The notes beneath the pieces were generated by a model that was not told where the DNA came from, ran no database searches, and worked only from the letters and a program-made list of their open reading frames with translations. From positions 61,773,906-61,837,905 of the forward strand of contig CM026426.1 of NCBI GenBank assembly GCA_014871385.1: a DNA stretch of 64,000 nucleotides. The letters run 5' to 3'. The DNA comes from Ceratodon purpureus. Taxonomy: Eukaryota; Streptophyta; Bryopsida; Pseudoditrichales; Ditrichaceae. Position numbers and translations under genes: made by a program. Shown here piece after piece: positions 42,363-54,179 of this stretch; position 1 is the first letter of the stretch; each line of letters starts with the position of its first letter.

Positions 42363-43340
42363 CTCCCCTCCATCCGCTTCGTGCTCGCGATCTTCACCCT
42401 CGACCCATGCTCCACCTTGATTCCCCGCCACTCCAATCCTCGCACATCAATCTTTCCTTTTCCTTCCACAATCTTGGACTCCGCGACCTTCTTCCGAAGC
42501 TCATCCAGTTTTGAGCGATCGAGCTGGTACCGGCTTCGTTGTCGCTTATTGGTCTCCTCTCTGAAAGCACATCAGTTGACCCGACCTCCACACTCCTCAT
42601 ACTCAAGGGTGACTCCTTCCGCAAACCGCACCGTAATGAGGTTCGGGGTCTCATCTTCTCCGTGTTGGTAGAGGATTGGGTGAAGATACTTCACTCGGTC
42701 GACCACCTCCTGTACCTCGCAGTTCTGCCAGTTAAAACCACTCCTCCCACCGTCTCCATAGGGTTTCCTAAACAACTTCCGCAAGGACTCTGCTTGAATT
42801 GTACTCCTTCGAAAATGGTGCGGATTGTCCCCTTCGTTTGGCAGTCCGAACTCCTCCCGGAAATCGTGTTTCTTCAACTCTCTCGGTGGTTTCTTCAACC
42901 TCGCGATCTCCTCGTCCACGCTGTTGAAGACTCTCTCGGACCTCCCGGCTGACTTTGCTCTCTTCCTTGCAGCTGCCTTCGGAGCTCCCACGGCTTCATC
43001 TACAGCTCCCCCTCCGTCGCCCCTCACACTAGGTCTCCATTCTCTCTCACGGACCTTCAGAATACTGATTGCCCCCTTCCTTGGGGCCGCATTGTCCTAG
43101 CTGCCTTCACCTGCGGCGCCTCCTCTCACCCCCGCCTTCGCCTTCTTGCGTGCAGACCGCTCTCCACCATCTTCATCGCTTCAATCTTGCTGCCTACCCC
43201 TCGCCCTCGCTGAACTGCTTCTCCCGGCACGAGCTGAGGCTGCGCTACCTGATCTCCCGCTCATCGATCTGTCCATCATCGACTTCAACCCAAAAGCGCA
43301 CACTCTCGGCCCACAACAAATCCCTCTACCCTCCTAGCAA
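42363..43340 (-). pseudogene. Zinc-finger gene, 5' exon(s)
   Basis: Minus-strand frame from about 43340 to the CACTA site. Starts with an Arg/Ser-rich region (SMSGRSGSAASARAGR), then SDEDGGERSARKKAKAG, a lysine-rich basic stretch (APKAAARKRAKSAGRSERV), and a conserved-looking block (FNWQNCEVQEVVDRVKYLH, ITVRFAEGVTLEYEECGGR), then SRYQLDRSKLDELRKKVAE. One frame is open through all of this except TGA near 43188, TAG near 43100 and TGA at 42572-42574. No known domain recognised. The basic clusters look like nuclear localisation signals. The initiator codon is not identified. Confidence 0.55.
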
Positions 43341-43543
43341 TGGCGCTTACAGCCACCTCTTCGTCCCCTCACCCCACGCATCTCTCCCTCCCCCTAAACC
43401 CCAACTTGCATCGTGTACTGCTACATACAATCCGCCCACACACCGAGCTTCCTCGCGCGCAAGGACTTCACCCAAAAAAAACATCAACAAAGAGCGCCTC
43501 CGCTGGACTCTGCGCAGCCTTCCCTTGAGGCAAGCTGCGAGAC

Positions 43544-43762
43544 GATGGTAACCTCCGGTCACCTGTCACCAACGCTCCCATCCCTTGCAATTACCGGCGA
43601 TCACCGGTTTCTTCGACACATGGTAACAGGTGACCACCGGTTCTTAAACCTCGACGATGGTAACCTCCGGTCACCTGTCACCAACGCTCCCATCCCTTGC
43701 AATTACCGGCGATCACCGGTTTCTTCGACACATGGTAACAGGTGACCACCGGTTCTTAAACC
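43544..43762. repeat. 112-bp tandem duplication containing an inverted repeat
   Basis: Two copies (43544-43655 and 43656-43762), virtually identical. Each begins GATGGTAACCTCCGGTCACC and ends with GGTAACAGGTGACCACCGG, which is an imperfect reverse complement of the start, so each unit can fold on itself. Confidence 0.9.
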
Positions 43763-43884
43763 CCACCGGCAGTCTAAGCAATCACTTCAATTACAACAAA
43801 TTAATTCCTTCAGTTGCCAACATGCGCCTTGTAGAATGTCCACTTAGAGCTCTACTATGATTCATAGCAACCGCTGTTCCAGGC

Positions 43885-44100
43885 CCCAAAAAAAAAGGGG
43901 GAAACAAAAGGTTAAAAAAGAAACAAATTATGAGAGAAGAAAAAGAAGAAACAAAAGGAGCAAATGAGAAAAAAAATTATGATAGAAGAGAAAGGATAAA
44001 AAAAATTATGATAGAAGAGAAAGGGAAAAAAAAATTATAAAAAAAAAAAAAAAAAAAAAGAGAATAAAAAAATAAAAATAAAAATGAAAAGGAAACACGA
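43885..44100. repeat. A-rich tract
   Basis: Poly-A runs and a short repeat AAAAATTATGATAGAAGAGAAAGG (in pieces, three copies near 43925-44035). No gene. Confidence 0.8.
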
Positions 44101-44224
44101 TAGAAATGCAAGGAAAATAAAGAAGACTTTCCTTATAAAACCACAAATAACAATAATTTTTTTTATCCAAACATGTACCATATAAAATGTTTTAAAGTTG
44201 TATTTACATATAGTTCCCAAATCG

Positions 44225-44830
44225 AGGTCCTTATGTATTTGATTTTGAAATCTGATTAGTCTTTCATATTTTTATTCAATTTTCAACCCTTCCTGTGTTT
44301 TGATTTTGATAGAATCTAGGTCGCACCTTATTTCTATTTTTTGACTTCAACTCCATATGAATTTGGCCTTCCTAGTGCTCAATGTCTTTTTTCCTATTTT
44401 TATTCAATCCTTTATGTATTTGATTTTGATCGCTTATTGTGTTCTTTTCTTTACCTTTATTTTTTTCCAAATTCCTTATGTTTAATTCAACCCTACTACT
44501 ACTTGGTTGCATGTTCTTCTTATTTGTTTACTTTTTTTAACAATTCAACCCGTTATGTGTTTAATTTTGATGGCTTTTATTTTGTTTTAAAAAAAATAAA
44601 AAATAAAAATTACCCCTTGTATATTTAATTGCTTGATAGCTTATTGTTTTTTTTTTTATTTTTTTATTTTAAAAAAAAATCAGCTCTATTGTGTTTGATT
44701 ATGATAGGCCTCAATTTTACAAAAAAAAAACAAATTCAATCCCTTATGTATTTAATTTTGATAGTTTTTTGTTTCTTTATTTATTTATTTTTTCAAAATT
44801 AAACCCCTTATGTGTTTGGTTTTCCTACCT
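44225..44830. repeat. Degenerate tandem repeat, core CCTTATGTGTTTGATTTTGAT
   Basis: At least six diverged copies of a core TTCAACCCCTTATGTRTTTR followed by ATTTTGATAG (near 44230, 44287, 44410, 44550, 44740 and 44807), separated by T- and A-rich tracts of varied length. ORFs here are low-complexity Phe/Tyr/Leu reads and not genes. Confidence 0.65.
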
Positions 44831-45780
44831 TATTGTTTCTTTGCTACCAAAATTAAGATTGTGGCATAACTGTATTCAAAGAGAACACATCTATTTTATT
44901 TTATTTTTCAATAGTAGCTTTACATCCTTGTAAATATATATTTATATATGACTATTTACTTATATGCATTGTACGTTTATTTAAGAAAGTCAAGGGTTCA
45001 ATAGGTCTTATAAAATCACAACTAAAATAGAAATTGATTCCTTTTCATGGGAAATCTCAAAGAAATGAACATGTCTTTTATTCCAATTTGTAGAGAACTT
45101 CTATCTAGTATAATAAGCTCAGTTTATTAAGAACACCCAAGACATTATTAATTCATGTATTATTCTTTAAAGTTTGATGTTAGTTTTGGTAATGACAAAC
45201 ACACCTTTTTTTTAAGGCATTTTTGTAGCATAAAGCGTAAACAATAGAATGCTTTGAATAATCATGCACCTGATTTTGGATTTGAAAAAAAACTCTCTTT
45301 GTCATATGTACCTCACGTATAGAAAATAATCAGTTATACAAATATACACTATTAATACAAAGACTTAACTTCATGAGAATAATCTCTTTTGTTAATTCCA
45401 AGTATATAATAATTCATAAAAATCAATCTTAATTACTAACTAAAAAATGGATGTGCAAGTTGATGTTTTTATTATCGAGCACAATGTGCTCGAAAGCAAC
45501 TAACATTGAGAACATGGGTCAAAGTAAAAAAATAAAATTGCTTCATATAACTCTTTAGAACGCCTTTTCCTCTATCACTAGAATACTATGTAAATCCAAT
45601 CATCTTACCAAAACATTTTTCATCCCAAATTCATCCTAAGAAAAGGGTGAAGGTGTCACTTATCTATAGCTCTTGGATCTTTATTAAATCCATAGTTTTC
45701 AGAAGAAGGATGAGAATACATTATGCGTTGGACAAGTCTGTAGGTTGATAATACAGTGACACGTGGTGTAGAGAATGTAG
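44831..45780. other. AT-rich, no feature seen
   Basis: No coding frame, tandem repeat or clear terminal repeat found. Confidence 0.5.
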
Positions 45781-45904
45781 GATGGTCACAACCCCGTTCA
45801 AATCTAGATCCTACGCCCGAGGCTCGAACTCCACTCCCGCCAAGCCATAGTCTTTAAATTTCGACGGCGCCAACTCAGGTCGAGCCAGATCATAAGGCTT
45901 CAAA

Positions 45905-46234
45905 TCACGACGGATCCTTTCTGTCAATTTCGGGCGTCTTCATTGGCTGATCATAATTCCAATATCCATCCCCCGAGAAATTTGACAAACGGCTAGGATC
46001 GCCAGTGATAGTGTACAAGAAGTACTTATATGTACTCTTTGGTCCCAATAGTACAGAATTGTTTTGCCAAAACTGCACTACGTCTAGCGTACTTGAACCC
46101 CCTGCCTCTTTGCATCCGTCACCGCTATGTGTTCCGGAAGGAGAGCCTACATCAGAGCAAGAAATTGCTGATTCACGGGATACATGCGGGGAGTGCTCCA
46201 ATGAATTGAATGAATCAGTGGGCGCATTGGCCAC
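45905..46234 (-). CDS. Possible minus-strand exon, unknown
   Basis: 110 codons on the minus strand, ending ...GDGYWNYDQPMKTPEIDRK. The aromatic pattern around SGDGYWNYDQ faintly recalls the NAC-domain GSGYWKATG motif, but the surrounding NAC subdomains are not seen. A frameshift allows continuation to about 45815 (SKFKDYGLAGVEFEP). A plus-strand ORF overlaps (46005-46412); which strand is coding, if either, is unresolved. Confidence 0.3.
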   Translation of the reverse strand: MANAPTDSFNSLEHSPHVSRESAISCSDVGSPSGTHSGDGCKEAGGSSTLDVVQFWQNNSVLLGPKSTYKYFLYTITGDPSRLSNFSGDGYWNYDQPMKTPEIDRKDPS

Positions 46235-46429
46235 TGCTGGTGAGGATTATTCCCGGCCTAGAGATAATAATGCTCCTTCCTCACCTTTGAGTCCCGGTGA
46301 AGTTGTGGTCCTGTGGCAACGCAATCCGGGTCGCAGCACAAAGATGGTGCCAACTTCGTACCCGTTCTCAATGTGGATGTCGGACTTGAGATATCCTAGT
46401 ACAATGTCGTGATGAATCATCCCCGACCT

Positions 46430-46700
46430 ACGGATGATATGGACACAACCATGTTGGAAGCCGCCGTCCAACAAGACCAAGCGGTCCTCAACGAGGAGGC
46501 TGGCGACAACACTCCCTACAATACATACGCATAATCTAAAGCGCAGAAGTGCTCGAGTCCTCCGGAAAACAATGACATTGCAGGCAATGATGAGGAGCGC
46601 ATTGATTACTTGGAGAGCCCTATGGGGAGATTTCCGCATGACCATATGACAGACGCAGTTAGTACTTCCATACATGATAACCATTCTCATGGATTCTAGG
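46430..46700 (+). pseudogene. Acidic segment before the second HAD gene
   Basis: One plus frame reads TDDMDTTMLEAAVQQDQAVL, a TAA, then KAQKCSSPPENNDIAGNDEER and on to TAG near 46699. The acidic character and position match exon 1 of gene B, although direct identity is low. Probably the decayed 5' part of the paralogous locus. Confidence 0.35.
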
Positions 46701-47159
46701 AAAATGACTGATTTCTCTCATTAAGCCTTTGATCTGTATGTTTGAATCTCACTTATACGTCTATTATATCTTGCAGGAGATGGACAATTCTAGTAAATTT
46801 TGATATATTTGGAGTTGTTCACCATCCTCATGGCGCGACGAATGTTGTAGATTATGTACACAAATAGAGGCAGTTGATAGGGTAGTTTTATGTCCTCAAA
46901 AACCACACATGTACATGATGTATATCATTTTTGATGTATAATATACACACACAGTTTTTCCCCTTCATTTTCCATTGTCATTTGATTTTCCTCTATGTGT
47001 TTTGTCAATCCACTCGTGTAGAAAATGTTCCGCGCCCACGGGCCGTGAGATCGCCAATCAATTTAAATGCTCTGCCCCTAATGGCTTGGATGCAATGCAT
47101 GCCGTCGTTGAGGACTTGCGCAAATTCCAGTGTCTCTTCATTCAATTAGGTATCCTCAA

Positions 47160-47994
47160 TTTACGGTTTTCTTTGATTGCCAGGTAGAATCAGTGTTGCA
47201 ATTCAAGTGTATTCCACGGCCTAAGGTAGCCGTCCAGCAGCCGGCGCCGATTTGGTGGCTGAATGTCGTCACCGACATCAACGGAATCCTTTGTCATTGT
47301 GTGCATCTGCCATCACTTTACAAAGTATTCCGCCATTTGCAAACCTAGGGAACGGTCGTACGTGCCGGACATCCCAACGAGGATTCCTCCCAAGGGTGTG
47401 TTCTGCCGACCCGAAGTGAAGGGCTTCCTAAGGTCCCTATTCGCCCATGTTGCCAGAGTTGTGATATTGAGCTCCATCAAGAAGTCCACTGTAGAGGGTG
47501 TTATTGACTTTCTCTTCGATGGACTTTCGAAGCCCTTCAAAATCCTCGGGCAGGCATCATAGGGCTCAATTGAAACCAAGAGTGGCATCTTCTTGACAAC
47601 CCCGTCCAATAATAACAAGAAGATATTTTTGAAAACCCTGTCTTCTACGGCCTTTCCGCTTAGTGACGTGGATAACACTCTCCTCATAGACAACAGTCCT
47701 GAGAAGAGTATTTGCAACCACATTGAGAATGCCTTCTTCCTTGAGCCCCGGTCGAAGTCAAACAGGAACGACAACACCCTGTCGCCAATGGTCACGCCTT
47801 GGTTCCTTACTCTCCACGCCAATTGCAGGCCGAGCCATCTTCGGGCTTATGTAGACGCCCATAGGATAGGTGTCCCGCCCCTTAACATACATAGCAACCT
47901 CAGAAGATTCATGGTAGATGGAATGAACGAGTCTACTAGGAACGTAGAATTATCTTACGAGACGCCAAATTTTCCCTCCTCCTTCTCTACATGA
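47160..47994 (+). pseudogene. Second FCP1/NIF-like HAD gene, decayed
   Basis: Paralogue of gene B. HAD motif I is WWLNVVTDINGILC (near 47260), then a frameshift near 47350. Next are FCRPEVKGFLRSLF, motif II VVILSSIKKSTVEG (near 47460), FKILGQAS followed by TAG (47560-47562), IFLKTLSS, and motif IV NTLLIDNSPEKS (near 47680). As in gene B, motif I is DxN instead of DxD, so the substitution is shared by the family, while motif IV is DN instead of DD. The end is at TGA near 47994. Stops and frameshift make it non-functional as read. Confidence 0.7.
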
Positions 47995-48420
47995 CGTCGT
48001 GAGCTTTCTTTGTTTTGCTGTTTGGACGCAATAGGACAATCTGTGCATCGAATCTCGCTATACGGTTCAGATTGTTATAATAAAGAAGGCAACATTTGTA
48101 AAATATATCACTTTGTACATTAATGTTGATATTCACATTGGTTCCCGATACATTGTTTATTTGAAGCAAATGTGTGTTCTTGTTATGAGTTTTGTAGTTC
48201 AACATTTTATGGTATTTACATTTAATTCTTGACGGTATTTATTATGAAGTTGTATTGTTCTTCTATCACTCAGATAGTACCCGGCCCATGTACGCTTTGG
48301 TTGCCTTTTGGCTTCTGCTGCAGGTGTGTTTTTGGCCTTGTTATTACCAAACCATGGATAAAGTGTAGTATCTTTTTGATTTCACTTGCCAATTGATACT
48401 TTGTCGTTGTCTGTAATTTG
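47995..48420. other. Non-coding interval between second HAD and C-like genes
   Basis: AT-rich with no coding frame. Ends with TTGTTACTTAG, a possible splice acceptor before the C-like exon. Confidence 0.4.
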
Positions 48421-49208
48421 TTACTTAGCTCACTTCGAGCTTATCCGCCCCGGAGTCCGGTGATGACGGTGAATTGTCATACCAAACTTTAATTGATTGT
48501 TTTGTAACCGAGGGTGACATTATTTCAGCAAGTGTGGCCCTTTCTCTTGCATCAAGGCATTTTGATATGTTCAGAGCTATTGATGTGGCGTCGCCAACAA
48601 TGGGTTTTACGGAAGACAGTGTGGATGATGGTGTTGTCAATAGCCCTTCAAGTAGAGGCCCAATAAGAACCCATGTCTACTCTCCTTCTCCTCTAAAGCG
48701 CCTCTATACATCCCCATCTCGTAGGCTATCTATGTCCCCTAACATTCCATCTTGCAAGACGCCTCATCGGCTGCTGTACCCTAGGCTGCAGCATCCTGAT
48801 CCTCCTTAGCCAGTTAGAACAATGGCACCCTCGGTGATGAATGCTATTGGAATGACAATTACCCCTCAACCTCGGAATAAAGCCCTCAATAATTGTGGTA
48901 GTAGAACCACAAGTTCCCTTGGTGGTGTGCCACGTCATCGTATAGCTAGGGGAAACCCCTTGCCTCACCCAAAGTCAGTTGGAACGCGCCTCCTACCCTC
49001 AAGGCGAGCATCATACACCCACCTCCGTATCCTGCACCCAATGCATTCGCCTAACCTTTCCTTTCTTATCCCTTGTGTTCTCTTGATTATCTCCGTAGGC
49101 GTGAGGGGGAAGGTTTTGACACTTGGCTTGCACGTCGAAGTGAAACCGTGGGTACTACTAGTTGTATGGCCAACACTTATCACAATGATCTTATTTGCGG
49201 ACTTCTGA
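48421..49208 (+). pseudogene. Gene C-like partner of the second HAD gene
   Basis: Frame open from about 48431 (LTSSLSAPESGDDGELSYQT) to TAG 48807-48809, then the same frame continues to 49208. It shares with gene C the block SVDDGVVNSP (gene C: AVDEGVVDSP), then YSPSPLKRLYTSPSRRLSMSP, Ser/Pro/Arg-rich. Order (HAD gene, spacer, DDGVVNSP gene, basic tail) equals that at 18.1-20.4 kb. The last ~50 codons (after 49050) are hydrophobic and may be chance. Confidence 0.5.
48427..48441. promoter_or_regulatory. Eroded inverted repeat of the GCTC type
   Basis: AGCTC-ACTTC-GAGCT, within TTAGCTCACTTCGAGCTTA. It resembles a decayed form of the inverted repeats at 15.9-20.8 kb and lies at the paralogous locus. 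Confidence 0.35.
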
Positions 49209-52200
49209 AGCAACAAGAGTAGATGCAAAAGAATAGACTAGGTGCAAGGATATAACTACTTAGACTGCTGATTAAGGAGTTAGTCTTCTTGCAAAAGCAA
49301 ACTGAATCAGTTGGAGAAATTGGTCGCAAAACTGGAAGAAATACAAATGATTGTATATTTTTATGTGTTGGTATGCATTTCAGTATACATGTACGTCTAT
49401 ACTAATCAGATCACGGAGAAAACACAACACTTCTAGCGTCTATAATGTATTAAATTCTATCACTAATGCATCGTGTGAAGGAATTTCAAAACAAAAAGAA
49501 CATGGAACCCTGAACTGAATGACAATCATAGTAGATACTTGGAATTCTAGCAGCTCCAACAATGGGAACTACAGACTATCTTGTTTTGCAGTTCAAGGGA
49601 CTGGACACACTACACCGATACTAAAGACAACCTAAAAACGGAATAACAATGACACATATGTAAAACAAAACATCACCATGGTGCATATAGAAAGACATTT
49701 TTGACAAAACAATAGATGACAAACTGCAACACGTGAACTAAACAATGGCGTACAGTCACTAGTGCATAGAGAAATTGCAGACTAGTAGTGTAGTTCTAAG
49801 GACTTAAGACATCTAAGATGTCAATCATAATGGGCCCTTGCTAGAAACAATGGAATCATATACCCCATATCAAACTTTAAAAAGACAAGACACAGCAAAG
49901 GATGAGTAGCTCGAAGATGGTACCTCGCATATGCGGCCGATTGAGGTCCGTCCACCGAAATTCACGTGACTTTGAAACACTTCTCATCATGCCATAGCTT
50001 GGAAGATTGATCGCGAGAACCCCAAAGAAGAGTAGCTCATAGTCTGAAGATACTCTTTGGAACTCCCTTCCTACGTCTAGGGCAGAAACTACCACCACGA
50101 TGGAGGATCTACGACGGGGATTTTGTAGTTAGGTGTAAACTACAAAATCCAATTCTTAAGCTCTAGCAACCATATGTAAAAGACTTGCTCTGAAAATGAC
50201 GAAGGCTGCAATACAAGATTGACAAAAGTGAGAAGAATACACACCAACTCTCACAAGGAAAAACAATACAAGATTCTCAGAAGAATGACAAAAAATGAAG
50301 GAGGGTGGAGTGAGAGGAGAGTCAAGTCATGCATGTAATATTTTTTACATCAGAGTCAAGTAGTCGCCTTAATTCGCAAAAAGAGTTGTCAACTACGAAA
50401 ACTACATAGTTTAGTTCACGCAAAGATGTAATTATTCAAAATCGTCTAAAGAGGAGCGTAGGCCAAAATGGCATGATGGGAACCATAGTGCTATGTCACT
50501 CTCACATGCAGAATTAAGCATCTCAAGGATTCAGAGTTTCCTAATCAAAACGAGGTGGAGGACATGTATTTAAAGATACAAAAAGTAGGTTATGGTGGGG
50601 ATCAAAAAGATAGAATTGCTTAATCTAGAAGATCGGATTTTAAAACAAAATTTGAAATTAGGAAGGATAGCGACAATATTTTCATATTAAATTCAATTGA
50701 TCTATATATTGAAGTGTTGCAGCAAATAATTAGTACTCAACATTTTTAAAAAAAAATTATAAAAAAAAACTCATAAAAAAAATTAAAGAATACTAAACAT
50801 TTGTATATCGTATTCAAATTTTAGAGTAGTGGAATATATTGTAGCAATTCATTAATTAAAACTATTAGATAATGTGAGAAGGTGTGAGTAAGAGGTTTAC
50901 ATAGATTTCATCTAATTCAAATAGCACGCCATTTTGAACATCCGCACCAACGGATGATTGATGTAATACTTAAATGTGCCCTTTAATTAATTAAGAAAAC
51001 ACTTGATTTGCATTGGATATTGTAATAAATATGCAAAATTATACAAAAAAATAACAAATAATCCATTTAAAGTGTAGAAGAAGTCCTACAACTCTTCTAT
51101 TGACCCATGTATCAAAGAACCGACACATAAAGGTTTCTACAAAACCATCGATCTGTCAACAAAACATTTGATTAAACAATGAAACCCTGCAAGTATCAAC
51201 AAAACCTTGGAAATTGATGATGAAAACTTGTAACACTTATAAAAACCCTCCAACCATATAGTTCCACCATTACATTACATTACAACTTACTGAAGCATTC
51301 TTTTTATTATATATACATATAGATATATCATTTATTCTTAATTCAAACAAATTCAATGAATACTTGAATCAACATTTTTGTTGAACATATGTAACCAAAA
51401 CAAAGAAATCTATAACATGTGTGTATACCAATTCAAGTCAATGAAGGGCATCTCGTTAGAATGGCATCTATTATTTACTATTTCATATGCAAATTTGCTA
51501 GTTTCTATAACAACAATCATAGAGACTATTAAATGGATGAGACTTACTTCATATATATGGTATAACCCTTCGGAAATTGCCAATTTTTTTGGATATGTTG
51601 ATGGAGAGAAAGAGATCCGTGGTTACGTGTTATCCTTAAAAAAATTTCAACTAAGCCATCAATTATGCATGGTTGTATTTATTACCTTCGGAAAGTTCAT
51701 ATTTTTAAATATTATTTTTTAAAAACGATTATTTAAGCAAACAAACTCATTCATTTTGTTTAACAATGTTACATTTTGTATATATATATATAAAATATAT
51801 ACTATGTATTTTATATAGTATCTAACAAACAAATTCATCCATTTTGTTTAATAATATAAATGATCTTATGAAACGGATGGCCTATAAAAAACTATTACAA
51901 ACGACAATATTTGGTGTAATGTATTTTCACTCTATTTTACATTGTACGTACACATCTTTGCTATTTATTGTAATGGTAGATATTTTTACTATTCAATGGA
52001 TGGGGCATATTATTTTTTTATAAATTTTTAGTCTTCTATAACTATAGCCATGTGTCTCAATCATGTACAAGCCTAGCTGTAAAATATAATGAGCAACTAT
52101 AATATTTTTATTCAATTTGCATGGTTTGTTTGTTGTTATAAAGTAAAATGGCATTCAAAGATGTAGTCTGTGCCTTAATTATAAGATTATATCCTATTGA

Positions 52201-53100
52201 AGAATCTACTGAATTTATTTTTTTGGAAAAACTATATTACCTATCATACAGCTCTTTCATCTAAAAACTTATACTAGTTAGTGATGTGTTATATATGTAC
52301 ACATTACTTACTTTTAGATTATGCCCTTATACCTATAAAGAAGAGTTTATATATTTGCAACTTCAGTAGAAAATCCACAAAATTCATTATTGTACAACAT
52401 ATGTGTATTGATTCTTTATTCTTTTGTACCTTTTTTTTTACGCAACAAAAAGAGATATAAATATTATGAGAATAAAGTTGTACTTCACCTTTTATATTAT
52501 ACATGTTAAGCTATTATATGGAATATCATCATTAAAAGATATGCGCAAAGTATTAATCAATTCCTACAAATTTCAGATGATGCAAACAAAACAACCTTTT
52601 TAAAGAATAATTTTAGTTTTTTTTTCTCTTCTAAGCTTGCATTTCAACTCAAAACGTGGAATTAAAAATCTTTTCTTACATTCCTTTTTAAACTTATCAT
52701 GTTCTTATTGACAAATAGTTTCAACTCTTTCCCCTTATTTGAACATTAAAAATACGATTGTCTTCCTCTTGTCTTCTGTCTTATAACAATATTATTGAGC
52801 TCATAAATTCATAATCCTTTCCCGTTCATAAGATTACTTTGCTTATGGAATGGATATTTGATTGGGGGCTTGAAGTGACTTCACAGAAACGAACCTCTTG
52901 AACTTGTCCAATTAGTCAGAAACACTCTCATTTGAGGCGGCCACCATCATTCCACTCCATCTGTTCAGCTCTTCTTAGGATAACTCTTTCTCTTTCCTCC
53001 CATTTTGAGAGTGTTTCGCAAGTTCAGTGTGGCTGCAATTGAAAACATGGCATACACTCTGCACAATGTCAACTCCTGTGATTCCATCCTGTCATCGAGA
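49209..53100. other. AT-rich intergenic DNA
   Basis: No gene I can support. ORFs of 60-115 codons at 49877-50098 (minus) and 51378-51722 (plus) have no recognisable motif and typical chance composition. Contains TA-rich microsatellite-like stretches near 51780. Confidence 0.5.
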
Positions 53101-53212
53101 GTCCATAGTAGAAGTCTTATAGTGGTTGATCAATGTTCGTAGGATACATGAGCAAAGAGTTTTTCCATTTATTCCAGTTTACGGTGCAATTGTACGTACT
53201 TTGCTCAACACA

Positions 53213-53317
53213 GGCGCAACGTTTCCATGGACACCAACATGTCAATTGCAGTTTGACAATGTGAATGCCGAGATAAACGCCATAGGCGCAACGTTTCCAT
53301 GGACACCAACATGTCAA
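53213..53317. repeat. 34-bp direct repeat, 71 bp apart
   Basis: AGGCGCAACGTTTCCATGGA followed by CACCAACATGTCAA occurs at 53213 and again at 53284, exact or nearly so. Confidence 0.85.
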
Positions 53318-53547
53318 CTCCACTGCGTTCGTACCTACTATGCTCGACCAACAAGGCGGCACTTTGGCGGTAATTCCAACTCTTAATATGCCCCACCAAG
53401 CGTCGACCCCACCTCCTGTTGATCCTCCTCAACGCCGCGGCCATGGACCTTTCATCTATTCTCGGGGTAGCGTGTTTCAAGTTCCGTGCCCGCACAACTT
53501 ACATTAGTTTGAGCAAGCCCCCATATCGGCTAAACCGCAGCCGCATG

Positions 53548-53600
53548 TGGAGCACATTGCAGCAAAGTGCATGTGGAGCACAAAGTGGAGCACAAAGTGC
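53548..53600. repeat. Short tandem repeat GTGGAGCACAAAGT
   Basis: Three to four 14-bp-type units (GTGGAGCACATT, GTGGAGCACAAA, GTGGAGCACAAA) separated by AGTGCAT. No function seen. Confidence 0.7.
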
Positions 53601-54179
53601 ATCTGCTCTTCCGAGTAAGGACGTTAATGATCCCCCAATTCCGTAGTGTGTGTTAATTCCGCCCGAAGCTTCTTCACAAAGAACGTTGGAACTTGCTACA
53701 GTTGATCGTTGTCCTTCCTCGTGATGCACTTTGTCTATAACTTCCATGTCAACTTCCGTGAGTCTACTACTACGTACCATAGTTTTTTTTTTTTGTTTAA
53801 GATCAACACCTAAGGCTTGATGTACTATGCATATTTAGTTTTGGAGCTTAGTATATATCAAGCAGATCTACGTGTTTTGTACAAAGTGAGGTAGGTGTGG
53901 AGTTCAATGCGACAATTTCTGATGGAGAGGCAAAAATTGAAGTTGATATCCAGCAACCTATTCGAGTTTGACTACCTTGGGCGGAATAGCTGAACCACAA
54001 CGTATCTCTTATTAGCAGTGAAGGGGTACTTGTAGGTTTTGCTGTAGTTCAAAATTGCCATGCGGCTGACTGTGTCGATAGTCAACCACTTGGTATAGTG
54101 GATGTGGGCATTCTTGTGTTATAGTCTCTTTGTCATGACCTCATACTTACTGATTGGAAGGACTCAGATCGACGTTGGT

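Noticed and set aside
42381..43551. Plus-strand Ser/Pro-rich ORFs
   Set aside because: The minus strand carries the coherent basic and conserved-looking protein; the plus reads are its shadows.
45905..46234. NAC transcription-factor domain
   Set aside because: Only a weak GDGYWNYDQ resemblance; other NAC subdomains are absent. Kept as an unknown low-confidence exon.
51378..51722. 114-codon plus-strand ORF
   Set aside because: AT-driven composition (Ile/Phe/Lys-rich), no motif, no splice context; cannot be supported as a gene.
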